The notes beneath the pieces are model-generated. The model did no database searches. It had not been told where the DNA came from and saw nothing but the letters and a program-made list of their open reading frames with translations. From the NCBI RefSeq assembly GCF_017798205.1, contig NZ_CP060010.1, positions 1,736,001 to 1,800,000 of the forward strand: a stretch of DNA of 64,000 nucleotides. The letters run 5' to 3'. Of this stretch, positions 7,909 to 16,312 are shown piece by piece. The position numbers were made by a program, and so were the translations under genes. Each line of letters begins with the position of its first letter. Position 1 is the first letter of the stretch. The stretch is from Cognatishimia activa. GTDB lineage: Bacteria; Pseudomonadota; Alphaproteobacteria; Rhodobacterales; Rhodobacteraceae.

Positions 7909-9287
7909 ATATCTAGGATCTTGGGCAGAGCTGCGAGGATGGCCCGAGCCCCCATACCCACGCCGCCTTTCGGGCGGGCAGGGGCTGCGGAGGGGTTCCA
8001 GCCATAGATGTCAAAATGGGTATAGTTCTGACCTTCCGCAAACCGTCTTAGGAACAATGCGGCGGTGATGGATCCGGCAAAGCCTCCTTTCGGGGCGTTG
8101 TCCAGATCTGCAATGCCGGGCTCGATCATCTTTTCATAAGGTTCCCAGAAGGGCATGCGCCAGACTGGGTCTGCAACGGCCTGTGCTGCCTCATCCAAGG
8201 CCGCCGCCGTGGCGGTGTCATCCGTGTAAAAAGGCGACAGATCGGGCCCGACGGCCACGCGGGCAGCCCCTGTGAGCGTTGCCATGGAAATAAGCTGGTC
8301 TGGGTTTTCCTCGGCGGCCAGCGCCAAAGCGTCGGCCAAGACCAAGCGCCCTTCGGCATCGGTGTTGTTGATCTCAACGGTCAGCCCTTTGCGCGACGTG
8401 AGGATGTCGCCCGGACGGAAGGCATCCGCGCTGACAGAATTCTCAACCGCTGGGATCAGCACGCGCAATTGCAAAGGCAAATCGAGCGCCATGATCATAT
8501 GCGCAAGGCCCAATACGGTGGCCGCGCCGCCCATGTCCTTTTTCATCAACCCCATCGAGGCGCCCGGTTTCAGGTTAAGACCACCGGTGTCAAAACACAC
8601 GCCCTTGCCAACCAGCGTGAGGGTCGGACCTGTGCCGCCCCACCGCATGTCCAACAAGCGTGGTGCTTGCGATGCGGCACGTCCGACCGCGTGGATCATC
8701 GGGAAGTTTTGCTCGATCAAGTCCGCGCCCGTCGTGACATTCATCGTCGCACCAAACTGGTCGGCAACGCTGTGCGTCGCGGCCTCGAGTTGATCCGGCC
8801 CCATGTCATTTGCAGGCGTGTTGATCAGGTCTCGGGTGAGAGCCTCTCCGGTGGCAATGGCTTCGATGCGGGCGGGCTCTAGACCCTCTGGGCAAACAAG
8901 CCGCGCGCTGGCACCAGAGGCCTTGGTGTAGCGATCGAAAGCGTAGCCCGCCAAAAGCCACCCAAGGGCCTCGGTTTCCAGGTCCAGATCCGCAGGAACA
9001 TGGGCCAAAGCATAGGTGCCCTCAGGCAGGGCTTTCGCCGAAGCAGCCAGCACAAATCTGGAACGCGCCCGCGTTTTGGCTGATCCCAATCCAACGACTG
9101 CACCTGAAACGCCTCCTTCTGTGTCAGGTAAAAGGACAACCGCACCAAGCGAGGCTTTGAAGCCGGCACTGCCGATCCATGCTTTGATTGAGTCAGGCTG
9201 CGTTGCGAGCCAATCCTCAAGCCCTTCGGGTGTGAATGCATAGATCGGCGTTGCGTCAGAAGTAAGCGGGGCGAAGGTCAGTGGCAT
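7905..9287 (-). CDS. Leucyl aminopeptidase family protein (M17)
   Basis: A 460-residue cytosolic zinc/manganese aminopeptidase of the M17 family. The signature NTDAEGRLVLADAL is intact; DTGGLNLKPG and MKKDMGGAA carry further metal ligands and the catalytic Lys. The N-terminal domain (about 1-150) is variable, as usual. It removes N-terminal residues from peptides; with the coupled NlpC/P60 gene it may act on murein-derived peptides. No strong ribosome site precedes the ATG at 9287. It heads the leftward group aminopeptidase, NlpC/P60, agmatinase family, secreted protein. Confidence 0.93.
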   Translation of the reverse strand: MPLTFAPLTSDATPIYAFTPEGLEDWLATQPDSIKAWIGSAGFKASLGAVVLLPDTEGGVSGAVVGLGSAKTRARSRFVLAASAKALPEGTYALAHVPADLDLETEALGWLLAGYAFDRYTKASGASARLVCPEGLEPARIEAIATGEALTRDLINTPANDMGPDQLEAATHSVADQFGATMNVTTGADLIEQNFPMIHAVGRAASQAPRLLDMRWGGTGPTLTLVGKGVCFDTGGLNLKPGASMGLMKKDMGGAATVLGLAHMIMALDLPLQLRVLIPAVENSVSADAFRPGDILTSRKGLTVEINNTDAEGRLVLADALALAAEENPDQLISMATLTGAARVAVGPDLSPFYTDDTATAAALDEAAQAVADPVWRMPFWEPYEKMIEPGIADLDNAPKGGFAGSITAALFLRRFAEGQNYTHFDIYGWNPSAAPARPKGGVGMGARAILAALPKILDI

Positions 9288-9359
9288 TTAGATGTCTTTA
9301 TTGGAACTAGGTGCTCGATGCCTCCAGCCTAGCCGCTTCGCCTCAACCATCAAGCGGTT

Positions 9360-9740
9360 TTATCCGGATGTATCGCAAAGCAGCCGATAGTCGGTCAAAG
9401 ATTTGTCACCGATCCGCATCAACCTGAAGAACGTCGCCGCAGTGGCCGCAGTGTCCTGAACGTCCAAAGTTTCGCTGACCGCACGGCTGGCTGTCGACAA
9501 AGAACGCATCCCGATTTGTTCACCAATCGCGTCCAAGCCGGCGACGCATATGGCAAATTCATCCCAATTCCCTGCCTGAAAGAAGGACTCGGCCCGCGTG
9601 AGCCGCGCCGAAAGTTCGCGCATTGCTGTGGCCAGCACATCTTGGGCGTCCTTGGTGCCCAAAAGCTTAAACAAATGACGGATCTGTTTTTGGTCAAATT
9701 GAACCGCCTCATCCACATAAAGTATTGAAATCTGTGTCAT
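9360..9740 (-). CDS. Conserved hypothetical protein, roseobacter type
   Basis: A 126-residue helical protein starting MTQISILYVDEAVQFD. The second half contains a repeated helical pattern (RHLFKLLGTKDAQDVL, MRELSARLTRAESFF, LDAIGEQIGMRSLS) reminiscent of a four-helix Hpt-like bundle, but I see no conserved phosphorylatable His motif, so I give no function. Start at 9740 behind AGGTGGG; a longer frame up to 9932 adds 64 residues of poor character that fall in the promoter region shared with the rightward TauE gene. Confidence 0.65.
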   Translation of the reverse strand: MTQISILYVDEAVQFDQKQIRHLFKLLGTKDAQDVLATAMRELSARLTRAESFFQAGNWDEFAICVAGLDAIGEQIGMRSLSTASRAVSETLDVQDTAATAATFFRLMRIGDKSLTDYRLLCDTSG

Positions 9741-9956
9741 CGCCCACCTGTTGTTCTGACCCACCACGATCGTGCCTTTGGTGCCATCGCGAGGTTGGAA
9801 AATCGTTAGGACGCTGGAGCGATTTCTTCTCAAATCGAGGTGAATTGGTGTCAATTTTTCCGAAATTTCGCGATGAGAAATGCAACTTTTCCCGAGGTCT
9901 GGCCACGGGGTTTCCCTTTCCGACCCAGTCATTTACTTAGGTGGAAGAGGTGAGTT

Positions 9957-10700
9957 TTGGATACATTCGACTTAGTCTTACTCAGCAGTTTTTCTCTTCT
10001 TGTTGCAGGTACAATCAAGGGTGTCGCAGGTCTTGGGCTGCCAACGGCCTCGGCTGCCATCATGACGTTGTGGATCGCGCCCAGAACTGCCATCGCCCTG
10101 ATCTTGATTCCGATGCTTGTGTCAAACTTCTGGCAGGTCTGGCGCATGGGGGATGTGATCGGCGTGATGCGTCGCTATGCGCCTCTTTGCCTTGCCCTGG
10201 CGGTGGTGCTTTTTGTGACCGTTAGCCTTTCGGCGACAGCACCGGATCGCGTGATCTTTCTGGTGCTAGGAATTTCAATCCTGAGCTTTAGTGTCGTGAA
10301 CCTTTTGGTGGATTTGCCCAAGCTCCCTGAACATCTTGATCGACCTGCGCAGGTTGTTGCAGGCAGCATTGCGGGAGTCCTTGGCGGCTTGAGCGGCATC
10401 TGGGCCGCGCCTATGGTGTTCTACCTTACGGCCCGACAAATTGACAAAGACGAGTTTATTCGGGCCACGGGGCTTTTGATCTTTGCAGGTTCGGTGCCAT
10501 TGGCCGTCGGCTATGTGCAACAGGGCTTCTTGACCTCTGAATTTGCCGTTGTAGGGACGGTGATGATTGTGCCGACTTTGATCGGGTTCTCCGTTGGGGA
10601 ACGCATTCGCAAAGGCTGGCCGAGCGATAAATTCAGGCGCATCTTCCTTTATTTGTTCCTGGTGATGGGTCTGAACCTGTTGCGGCGCGGTGTGTTCTAG
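9957..10700 (+). CDS. TauE/SafE family sulfite/organosulfonate exporter
   Basis: A 247-residue inner-membrane permease with about eight hydrophobic segments and the two internally repeated glycine-rich loops of the family (AGTIKGVAGLGLPTAS and AGVLGGLSGIWAAP). Members export sulfite, sulfoacetate or related anions, or take part in carbon-sulfur metabolism; the substrate cannot be read here. The start codon is TTG at 9957 behind GAGGTGAG at a good distance; no ATG is available near it. It is divergent from the hypothetical gene at 9360-9740. Confidence 0.9.
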   Translation: MDTFDLVLLSSFSLLVAGTIKGVAGLGLPTASAAIMTLWIAPRTAIALILIPMLVSNFWQVWRMGDVIGVMRRYAPLCLALAVVLFVTVSLSATAPDRVIFLVLGISILSFSVVNLLVDLPKLPEHLDRPAQVVAGSIAGVLGGLSGIWAAPMVFYLTARQIDKDEFIRATGLLIFAGSVPLAVGYVQQGFLTSEFAVVGTVMIVPTLIGFSVGERIRKGWPSDKFRRIFLYLFLVMGLNLLRRGVF

Positions 10701-10705
10701 GTCTC

Positions 10706-10750
10706 GGAAACTTTGAAAGTTTCCGACGTCGATTTCTTTTAAAGAAATCG
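10706..10750. repeat. Double palindrome repeat, copy 1
   Basis: Two palindromes in tandem: CGGAAACTTT-G-AAAGTTTCCG (10706-10726), four bases ACGT, then CGATTTCTTT-AAAGAAATCG (10731-10750). The second copy of the element is at 35524-35569. It lies right after the TauE stop codon and before the asd terminator, between convergent genes. Confidence 0.85.
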
Positions 10751-10753
10751 CAA

Positions 10754-10784
10754 CAAAAAAAGCCCCGCCAGAGGGCAGGGCTTT
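10754..10784 (-). terminator. Intrinsic terminator of asd
   Basis: Read on the minus strand, a GC-rich stem (AGCCCTGCCC / GGCGGGGCT, one mismatch) is followed by TTTTTTTGTTG. It lies 22 bases after the asd stop codon and ends that leftward transcript. Confidence 0.85.
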
Positions 10785-10805
10785 CGATAGATTTCAAGGC
10801 TCAAT

Positions 10806-11828
10806 TCAGCCCTTCTTCAGAACCTCACGGCCCAGCGTTTCTGCAATCTGAACCGCGTTCAGCGCAGCACCTTTGCGCAGGTTGTCAGAGACGCACCACA
10901 GGTTGATCCCGTTCTCAATTGTGCTGTCCTGACGGATCCGCGAAATGAATGTCGCGAAATCGCCCACGCATTCTTTCGGGGTCACATAGCCACCGTCTTC
11001 GCGTTTATCGATCACCATAATGCCCGGCGCTTCACGCAGGATCTCGCGCGCTTCGTCCTCATCCAGGAACTCTTCGAATTCGATGTTCACAGACTCAGAG
11101 TGGCCCACAAAGACAGGCACACGCACACAGGTCGCGGTGACTTTGATCGCAGGATCCACGATCTTTTTGGTTTCAGCCACCATCTTCCACTCTTCTTTGG
11201 TGGAGCCGTCTTCCATGAACACATCGATATGCGGGATGACGTTAAAGGCGATCTCTTTGGTGTAAACTTTGGCAGGTACATCAGAGGTCGGGTTGTAAAC
11301 CGCTTTGGTCTGATCCCAGAGCTCATCCATCGCGTCTTTGCCGGATCCCGACACAGATTGATAGGTGCTCACAACAACGCGTTTGATCTTGGCGCGGTCA
11401 TGCAGCGGCTTCAGCGCTACAACCATCTGCGCGGTCGAGCAGTTCGGGTTCGCGATGATGTTTTTCTTGGAATAGCCATGAATTGCATCTGCATTACATT
11501 CCGGCACGATCAAAGGCACGTCCGGATCATAGCGATAGAGCGAAGAGTTATCGATCACGACACAACCCGCCGCCGCAGCTTTGGGCGCGTATTCCTTGGT
11601 TGCGGTCGAGCCCACAGCAAACAGCGCCATGTCCCAGCCGGTGAAATCAAAGGTGTCCAGATCCTGGGTGGTCAGGGTCTTGTCGCCAAAGCTGACTTCT
11701 GTGCCCAGCGACCGACGGCTGGCAAGAACTGCAAGTTCATCCACGGGGAACTGACGCTCCGCGAGGATATTCAGCATTTCGCGGCCCACGTTTCCGGTGG
11801 CTCCCACGACAACGACACGATATCCCAT
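10806..11828 (-). CDS. asd: Aspartate-semialdehyde dehydrogenase
   Basis: A 340-residue cytosolic enzyme that reduces aspartyl phosphate to aspartate semialdehyde with NADPH, feeding lysine/diaminopimelate, threonine and methionine synthesis. Visible are the NADP-binding start GYRVVVVGATGNVGREML, the active-site cysteine in NPNCSTAQMV and the HSESVNIEF region with the catalytic His. The ATG at 11828 follows GGAGAAG; two ATG codons further out (11840 and 11861) lack a ribosome site. It stands alone with its own terminator. Upstream lies a remnant of a glycosyltransferase gene. Confidence 0.97.
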   Translation of the reverse strand: MGYRVVVVGATGNVGREMLNILAERQFPVDELAVLASRRSLGTEVSFGDKTLTTQDLDTFDFTGWDMALFAVGSTATKEYAPKAAAAGCVVIDNSSLYRYDPDVPLIVPECNADAIHGYSKKNIIANPNCSTAQMVVALKPLHDRAKIKRVVVSTYQSVSGSGKDAMDELWDQTKAVYNPTSDVPAKVYTKEIAFNVIPHIDVFMEDGSTKEEWKMVAETKKIVDPAIKVTATCVRVPVFVGHSESVNIEFEEFLDEDEAREILREAPGIMVIDKREDGGYVTPKECVGDFATFISRIRQDSTIENGINLWCVSDNLRKGAALNAVQIAETLGREVLKKG

Positions 11829-11958
11829 TTTCTTCTCCATAAGACTTATGTGTCCGAGCAATTCGGACGCGCTCTCATACCGAGCTTTACTTGTGGAAAA
11901 AAGGGGCAGGGGGCCGCATTCTTGTGATGTGGGACATCAAAGAACGCGATTTTGGGGA

Positions 11959-12108
11959 TTATTCGGCCTGTAGCAGCCTCTGATAGACCTCAACCAGCGC
12001 GCGTGCTTCGTTTTCGATGGCGAAATGCCGTTCGACATGCTGCCGCGCAGCAATTCCTGCCTCCGCTAGAGTGTTACGATTCTCCAACATGTCGGTCAGG
12101 CCGAGCTA
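11959..12108 (-). pseudogene. C-terminal remnant of a glycosyltransferase (GT4-like)
   Basis: The minus strand reads an open stretch of 48 codons, LGLTDMLENR...LAEAGIAARQHVERHF...VYQRLLQAE, ending in TAA at 11959. This is the typical tail of a group 1 glycosyltransferase. It is preceded in frame by TAG (12106-12108); in the next frame the bases just upstream read FAEIAR, which would join RLTDMLENR after a one-base shift, the expected family sequence. Nothing more of the gene remains before the mipZ stop at 12135. I read it as a deletion relic. Confidence 0.6.
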
Positions 12109-12134
12109 TCTCAGCAAATGGTTTTAGAAACCGA

Positions 12135-12944
12135 CTAAAAATTGATCTCGACGTCGGGCAGGTTCAGCTCTTTGATCAGCTCGCGCAATTCCTGACGCGC
12201 CGCGACGTTCGAGATATTGAGCTGCTTCACCCCAATGTCTTTCAGGTCCAGCAGGGTTAAACCGCGCGGAAAGAGTTCGCGGAAAATTACGCGCTCGTTA
12301 AAACCCGGTGCCGTGCGGAACCCGATCCGCTTGGCGAGGCGTTCCAGCGCATTGCCCATCTTTTCCTTATTGACCATCTGCTGCGCGCCCAGACGGTTAC
12401 GCACCACGATCCAGTCAATCGGCTTAAGCCCCGCTTGAGCCCGCAATTGCCGCGCGTTCCAGACCATCTCGGAATAGACCGACGGGCCAAGGATCTTTTC
12501 CCCATCCACATCGATCTTCGCCAACAGATCGAAATCTACGAAACTGTCATTCAGCGGCGTGATCAGCGTGTCGGCCAGAGAATGCGCCACTTGAGACAGG
12601 CGCGTATGCGATCCGGGACAGTCAATCAGAATGAAATCATTGTCAGGCTCAAGCGTCGCAATCGCAGCTGACAACCGCATGTCGTAGATGTTTTCGCCTT
12701 CCTGCAAACTCGCGGGATCGATCTCGGGCAGGTCAAAATACTTAGGAGAGGGCAGCTCGATCTCGGCCTTTTCCATGAACCGTTCGCGGTTCTCGACATA
12801 ACGGCCAAAGGTGCGTTGGCGCAGGTCCAGATCCAGCCCCGCAATGGAAAATCCCATCCGTGCAATGGCCGTTGCCACATGCATCGAAACGGTGGATTTC
12901 CCCGCTCCGCCCTTTTCGTTCCCCACAACGATGATATGCGCCAT
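12135..12944 (-). CDS. mipZ: Division-plane positioning ATPase MipZ
   Basis: A 269-residue ParA/MinD-superfamily ATPase that in alphaproteobacteria forms a gradient from the ParB-bound poles and blocks FtsZ ring assembly away from midcell. The deviant Walker A motif GNEKGGAGKST opens the protein, followed by LDLDLRQRTFGRYVENR, which is diagnostic for MipZ rather than ParA, and DFILIDCPGSHT (Walker B region). The gene is alone on its strand between the glycosyltransferase relic and the pseudouridine synthase gene. It starts at the ATG at 12944. Assignment is firm. Confidence 0.95.
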   Translation of the reverse strand: MAHIIVVGNEKGGAGKSTVSMHVATAIARMGFSIAGLDLDLRQRTFGRYVENRERFMEKAEIELPSPKYFDLPEIDPASLQEGENIYDMRLSAAIATLEPDNDFILIDCPGSHTRLSQVAHSLADTLITPLNDSFVDFDLLAKIDVDGEKILGPSVYSEMVWNARQLRAQAGLKPIDWIVVRNRLGAQQMVNKEKMGNALERLAKRIGFRTAPGFNERVIFRELFPRGLTLLDLKDIGVKQLNISNVAARQELRELIKELNLPDVEINF

Positions 12945-13071
12945 CTTTCGATCCCCAATATACTCTGTCGTGCCGGATGACCTTACGGTCTTATGCCCTT
13001 GATGCCACTATATGTTGTGTTTGCAGTTAGGGGAAGCACGGTTTGGCGCCCTTGTCATGCAATTCGGCTGA

Positions 13072-13092
13072 GGGTGCAAGCGGATTGCACCC
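13072..13092. terminator. Hairpin after the pseudouridine synthase gene
   Basis: A perfect 8-base inverted repeat GGGTGCAA-GCGGA-TTGCACCC begins 9 bases past the stop codon of the leftward pseudouridine synthase gene. There is no run of T after it, so it is either a weak or factor-assisted terminator or a regulatory site for mipZ. Confidence 0.4.
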
Positions 13093-13100
13093 GCCGCCTG

Positions 13101-13658
13101 TCAAACAGGCGCGCCGTCGATCCAGGAGCCTGTTTCAATACCGTCCAAAGTCCAGCTGCCGACGCGATAGCGGATCAACCGGAGCGTCGGATGCCCGACG
13201 GCGGCCGTCATGCGCCGCACCTGCCGGTTGCGCCCTTCAGAGATTGTCAGTTCGATCCACGAATCCGGCACGGATTTCCGCACCCGAATAGGCGGCGTGC
13301 GCGGCCAGAGCCCGGCGGGTTCGTCCATGCGTCGCACCTTGGCAGGTCGCGTCTTGCCGTCCTTGAGAACCACACCTTTGCGCAATTCTTCCAAAGCCTC
13401 ATCAGACGGCACGCCCTCAACCTGCGCCCAATAGCATTTGCTCATCTTGTTTTTGGGATTGGCAATGCGGTTCTGCAGCTTGCCGCTGTCCGTCAACACA
13501 AGCAGCCCCTCGGAATCCCGATCCAGCCGCCCCGCCGCATAAACACCGGGCACGTCAATGAACTCGGACAACGTCCGCCGGGACGAGCCTTCGGTGCCTT
13601 TGTCGGTAAATTGCGACAGCACATCGAAGGGTTTGTTGAAAAGGATCACGCGAGCCAT
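13101..13658 (-). CDS. rluE: RluE/RsuA-family pseudouridine synthase
   Basis: A 185-residue rRNA-modifying enzyme. It lacks the N-terminal S4 domain of RsuA and starts directly with the catalytic domain, as in RluE, which isomerises U2457 of 23S rRNA in Escherichia coli. The motif [14 protein letters not shown] holds the catalytic Asp; [22 protein letters not shown] is the second conserved block. It is divergent from the PLP enzyme gene at 13741 with about 80 bases between them. Subfamily naming rests on length and domain content and is likely but not certain. Confidence 0.9.
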   Translation of the reverse strand: MARVILFNKPFDVLSQFTDKGTEGSSRRTLSEFIDVPGVYAAGRLDRDSEGLLVLTDSGKLQNRIANPKNKMSKCYWAQVEGVPSDEALEELRKGVVLKDGKTRPAKVRRMDEPAGLWPRTPPIRVRKSVPDSWIELTISEGRNRQVRRMTAAVGHPTLRLIRYRVGSWTLDGIETGSWIDGAPV

Positions 13659-13740
13659 GTGCAGCCCTTACAGCGCATTCCGCGCTTTGGCTATTGAAAC
13701 TCGGCGCAAGCCTGCGAAAGATGCGCGCAAGGAGAGCGCC

Positions 13741-14877
13741 ATGAAAAAAGACCTCAAACCCGCGACATTCGCTGCCCATGCTGGTGGTGCCTATGACGAG
13801 GCCTCTGGCGGCGTGGTGATGCCGATCCAGCCGTCCACGACCTATCGTCGCGATGAGGCCTATGCGCCGCTCAATCCCGATAACGTTTATCTGCGGCCCC
13901 ACAATGAACCGGTGCGCGCGGCCGAGGCCATCATTGCCGAACTCGAAGGAGCCGCCGAGTCGCTTTTGTTCCCAGCCGGCATGGCCGCCATCGCCGCGGC
14001 CTTCCGTTGGCTGCCAACCGGCGCGCGGGCCGTTGTGCAATCAGGCATCTATTGGGGCACAACGAAGTGGCTGCGCGGCTTTGCCGAACGGCGCGGCATC
14101 GAGATGATCGAGGTCGACGCCAGCGACAGCGCGGCGCTTGCTGAGGCCATCGGCTCCAAGGTCGATCTTGTCTTTGTTGAGACGCCGTCCAATCCATGGC
14201 TCAAAACCACCGACATCGCTAAGGCCGCAGACCTCACCCACGCGGCAGGTGGCGTCCTCGTTGTGGACAGCACCGCAGCCTCTCCGATCCTGACCCGACC
14301 GATAGAATTTGGCGCGGACATCGTTATGCACTCCGCCACCAAAGTCATGAACGGTCATTCCGATGTGCTCGGCGGGGTTCTCAGCACAGCCAAAGGCAGC
14401 GAGGTCTGGCAGGCCATCAAGGATGACCGCGCGGACACCGGAGCGGTTATGGGCCCGTTTGAAGCCTGGTTGCTCGTGCGCGGCTTGCGCACTTTGCCAT
14501 TGCGGATCGAACGGATGTGTCAGTCCGCCCAGACCATCGCAGAGTATCTGGTCGACCATCCCCAGATTTCTGACGTCTTCTATCCGGGCCTGTCCAGCCA
14601 CAAGGGGCACGAAATCGCGAAAGCTCAGATGTCTGGTGGCTATGGCTATGTCTTGTCTGCATTGGTCAAAGGCACAGAAGCCGACGCCCTGAAAGTCGCG
14701 GGCCGCCTAAACCTCTTCTTGCGCGCGACGTCCATCGGCGGTGTAGAAAGCCTTGTCGAGCATCGCCACACCATCGAGCCGCACACGGGCATTCCCGAAA
14801 CCCTGCTGCGTCTGTCCATCGGCATTGAAGACGCGGGAGACCTCATCGACGATCTCGCCCAGGCTTTGGGGCAGTAA
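13741..14877 (+). CDS. Cys/Met-metabolism PLP enzyme (cystathionine gamma-synthase/beta-lyase-like)
   Basis: A 378-residue pyridoxal-phosphate enzyme of the trans-sulfuration family. The cofactor Lys sits in MHSATKVMNGHSDVLGG; other marks are FVETPSNPWL and VVDSTAAS. The sequence alone does not distinguish cystathionine beta-lyase from gamma-synthase-type activity; the N-terminal line FAAHAGGAYDEASGGVVMPI is shared by both. The ATG at 13741 follows AAGGAGAG; the frame is open further upstream to 13558 but only as overlap with the divergent gene. It ends one base before the convergent tag gene's stop codon. Confidence 0.9.
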   Translation: MKKDLKPATFAAHAGGAYDEASGGVVMPIQPSTTYRRDEAYAPLNPDNVYLRPHNEPVRAAEAIIAELEGAAESLLFPAGMAAIAAAFRWLPTGARAVVQSGIYWGTTKWLRGFAERRGIEMIEVDASDSAALAEAIGSKVDLVFVETPSNPWLKTTDIAKAADLTHAAGGVLVVDSTAASPILTRPIEFGADIVMHSATKVMNGHSDVLGGVLSTAKGSEVWQAIKDDRADTGAVMGPFEAWLLVRGLRTLPLRIERMCQSAQTIAEYLVDHPQISDVFYPGLSSHKGHEIAKAQMSGGYGYVLSALVKGTEADALKVAGRLNLFLRATSIGGVESLVEHRHTIEPHTGIPETLLRLSIGIEDAGDLIDDLAQALGQ

Positions 14878-15483
14878 TCAGGGCCGAACGAAACTCTTCC
14901 GCGCTTCTTCGCATTCATCGCGAATGGCGCAGCCGATGTCGTGGTCATTGATCAGACCCATCGCCTGCATGAAAGCAAAGATCGTGGTCGGTCCCACGAA
15001 TTTCCATCCGCGTTTTTTGAGTTCCTTGGAAATCGCCACGGACTCAGGCGACGTGCTCAACGTGTGCGGAGTGCCCAGCGTCTCGGGATCCGGCTCATAG
15101 CTCCAGAAGAACTTGGCCAGAGACCCTTCCGCCACAACCATCTCTTTGGCGCGTTTGGCGTTGTTGATCACAGCTTCAATCTTGCCGCGATGGCGGATGA
15201 TACCCGCGTCTGCCAATAGCCTCTCGACATCATCCTCGCCATAACCCGCCATCTTCTCAAAATCGAACCCGTCAAAGCCCGCCCGAAAATTCTCGCGCTT
15301 GTTCAGGATCGTGCGCCAGCTGAGGCCTGATTGAAAGCTCTCCAGACAGACCTTCTCAAACAGCCGTTGGTCGTCTTTGACAGGAAAACCCCATTCGCGG
15401 TCGTGATAGTCCAGAAACTCCGGTGCAGCCCCGGCCCAGGCGCAACGTGGCCGCCCATCCGGCGCGATAAATAGCTCTCCCAT
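14878..15483 (-). CDS. tag: DNA-3-methyladenine glycosylase I
   Basis: A 201-residue base-excision repair enzyme that removes 3-methyladenine from alkylated DNA. The family's zinc-binding residues are visible: Cys in PRCAW, His in YHDREWG, and the C-terminal pair in NDHDIGC. The conserved core LESFQSGLSWRTILNKRENF contains the DNA-binding helix region. The stop codon abuts that of the convergent PLP gene. Nine bases separate its start from the lipoprotein gene upstream, suggesting a two-gene transcript. Confidence 0.96.
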   Translation of the reverse strand: MGELFIAPDGRPRCAWAGAAPEFLDYHDREWGFPVKDDQRLFEKVCLESFQSGLSWRTILNKRENFRAGFDGFDFEKMAGYGEDDVERLLADAGIIRHRGKIEAVINNAKRAKEMVVAEGSLAKFFWSYEPDPETLGTPHTLSTSPESVAISKELKKRGWKFVGPTTIFAFMQAMGLINDHDIGCAIRDECEEARKSFVRP

Positions 15484-15492
15484 TGGGTCCCC

Positions 15493-16179
15493 TTATCGAG
15501 TTGGGTCCACCTTGCGAATATAGTTGGCGGCGCGTTTGCCAATAGCGGCGCTGCCTTTGATCGACGGGTGGATACGGTCCAGCCCATGATAGGAAAGATC
15601 TCCGTTGGGGACCAGATCCGCCATCGACAGATAATGGAAGCCCTTACGCTTTGCTGCCAGTTTTTGGAGTCGCTCTTCCAGGATATTGCCCTCTTCGGCA
15701 CAGCTTTCAATCGGAGAGCCCTTGCCCGGCGTGCGCAGATAGCCCAGCCAGAGGACCTGCCCACCGCTGGTCTGTAGACGCGTCACGAGGTCTGGAATTT
15801 CGCCGGATTTTCCATCTGCCGAGACCAAACGATCCAGTTTGCGCTTACAGCCGGTGCAACCGCAGGCCAGCCAAAGATCGTTGCCGCCACCATTGGCGAT
15901 GATCCAGTCATACTGCCCACCACGATATTGCTTGCCGATGTTAAACCCGACAGCGCCTGTCAGCGGCAACGCATAAATAATCCGAGCCCCGACCACAGAG
16001 CGGTCCACAACAGGCTCGCCCAATTCCTTTGCAATCACATCTGAAATGGCACGATTGGACACCCCATGCGCCGCCATCATTGAATCGCCCATGGCCAACA
16101 TGCGCGGCACTTGGGGTGAAGTTGTTTCCACACAGCCCGCCAAAATAAGCGGTACAATCAAAAGCAACAGTCGTTTCAT
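15493..16179 (-). CDS. SGNH/GDSL-type hydrolase, lipoprotein
   Basis: A 228-residue putative esterase anchored to a membrane: the signal peptide ends in a lipobox (LILAGC, Cys16). The SGNH blocks are present: LAMGDSMM with the nucleophile Ser, NGGGNDLW with the Asn, and DRIHPS with the catalytic Asp-His pair. It also has a small cysteine cluster (ACGCTGCKRK) in the middle that could bind metal or form disulfides, which is unusual for the family. Substrate unknown. It lies just upstream of tag on the same strand. Confidence 0.88.
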   Translation of the reverse strand: MKRLLLLIVPLILAGCVETTSPQVPRMLAMGDSMMAAHGVSNRAISDVIAKELGEPVVDRSVVGARIIYALPLTGAVGFNIGKQYRGGQYDWIIANGGGNDLWLACGCTGCKRKLDRLVSADGKSGEIPDLVTRLQTSGGQVLWLGYLRTPGKGSPIESCAEEGNILEERLQKLAAKRKGFHYLSMADLVPNGDLSYHGLDRIHPSIKGSAAIGKRAANYIRKVDPTR

Positions 16180-16312
16180 GGCCTGCTCTGCCTTTCTTAA
16201 TTCTTTCCCGAAAAATGCCTGCTTCGGGTCTTTCTTGTCTATGTTAGCTTGTCATTCTTGACAGCGCACGGTTTACCTTAGTCGCGATATTTCAACCCAA
16301 GGGGTCACCAGC

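Noticed and set aside
7063-9287. Phage endolysin or secreted cell-wall hydrolase for the NlpC/P60 gene
   Set aside because: No phage genes nearby, no signal peptide, and tight coupling to a cytosolic aminopeptidase.
9330-9358. Hairpin CCGCTT...AAGCGG followed by TTTT, rightward
   Set aside because: It has terminator form for the plus strand, but no rightward gene precedes it, and a 13-base loop makes it weak; probably chance.
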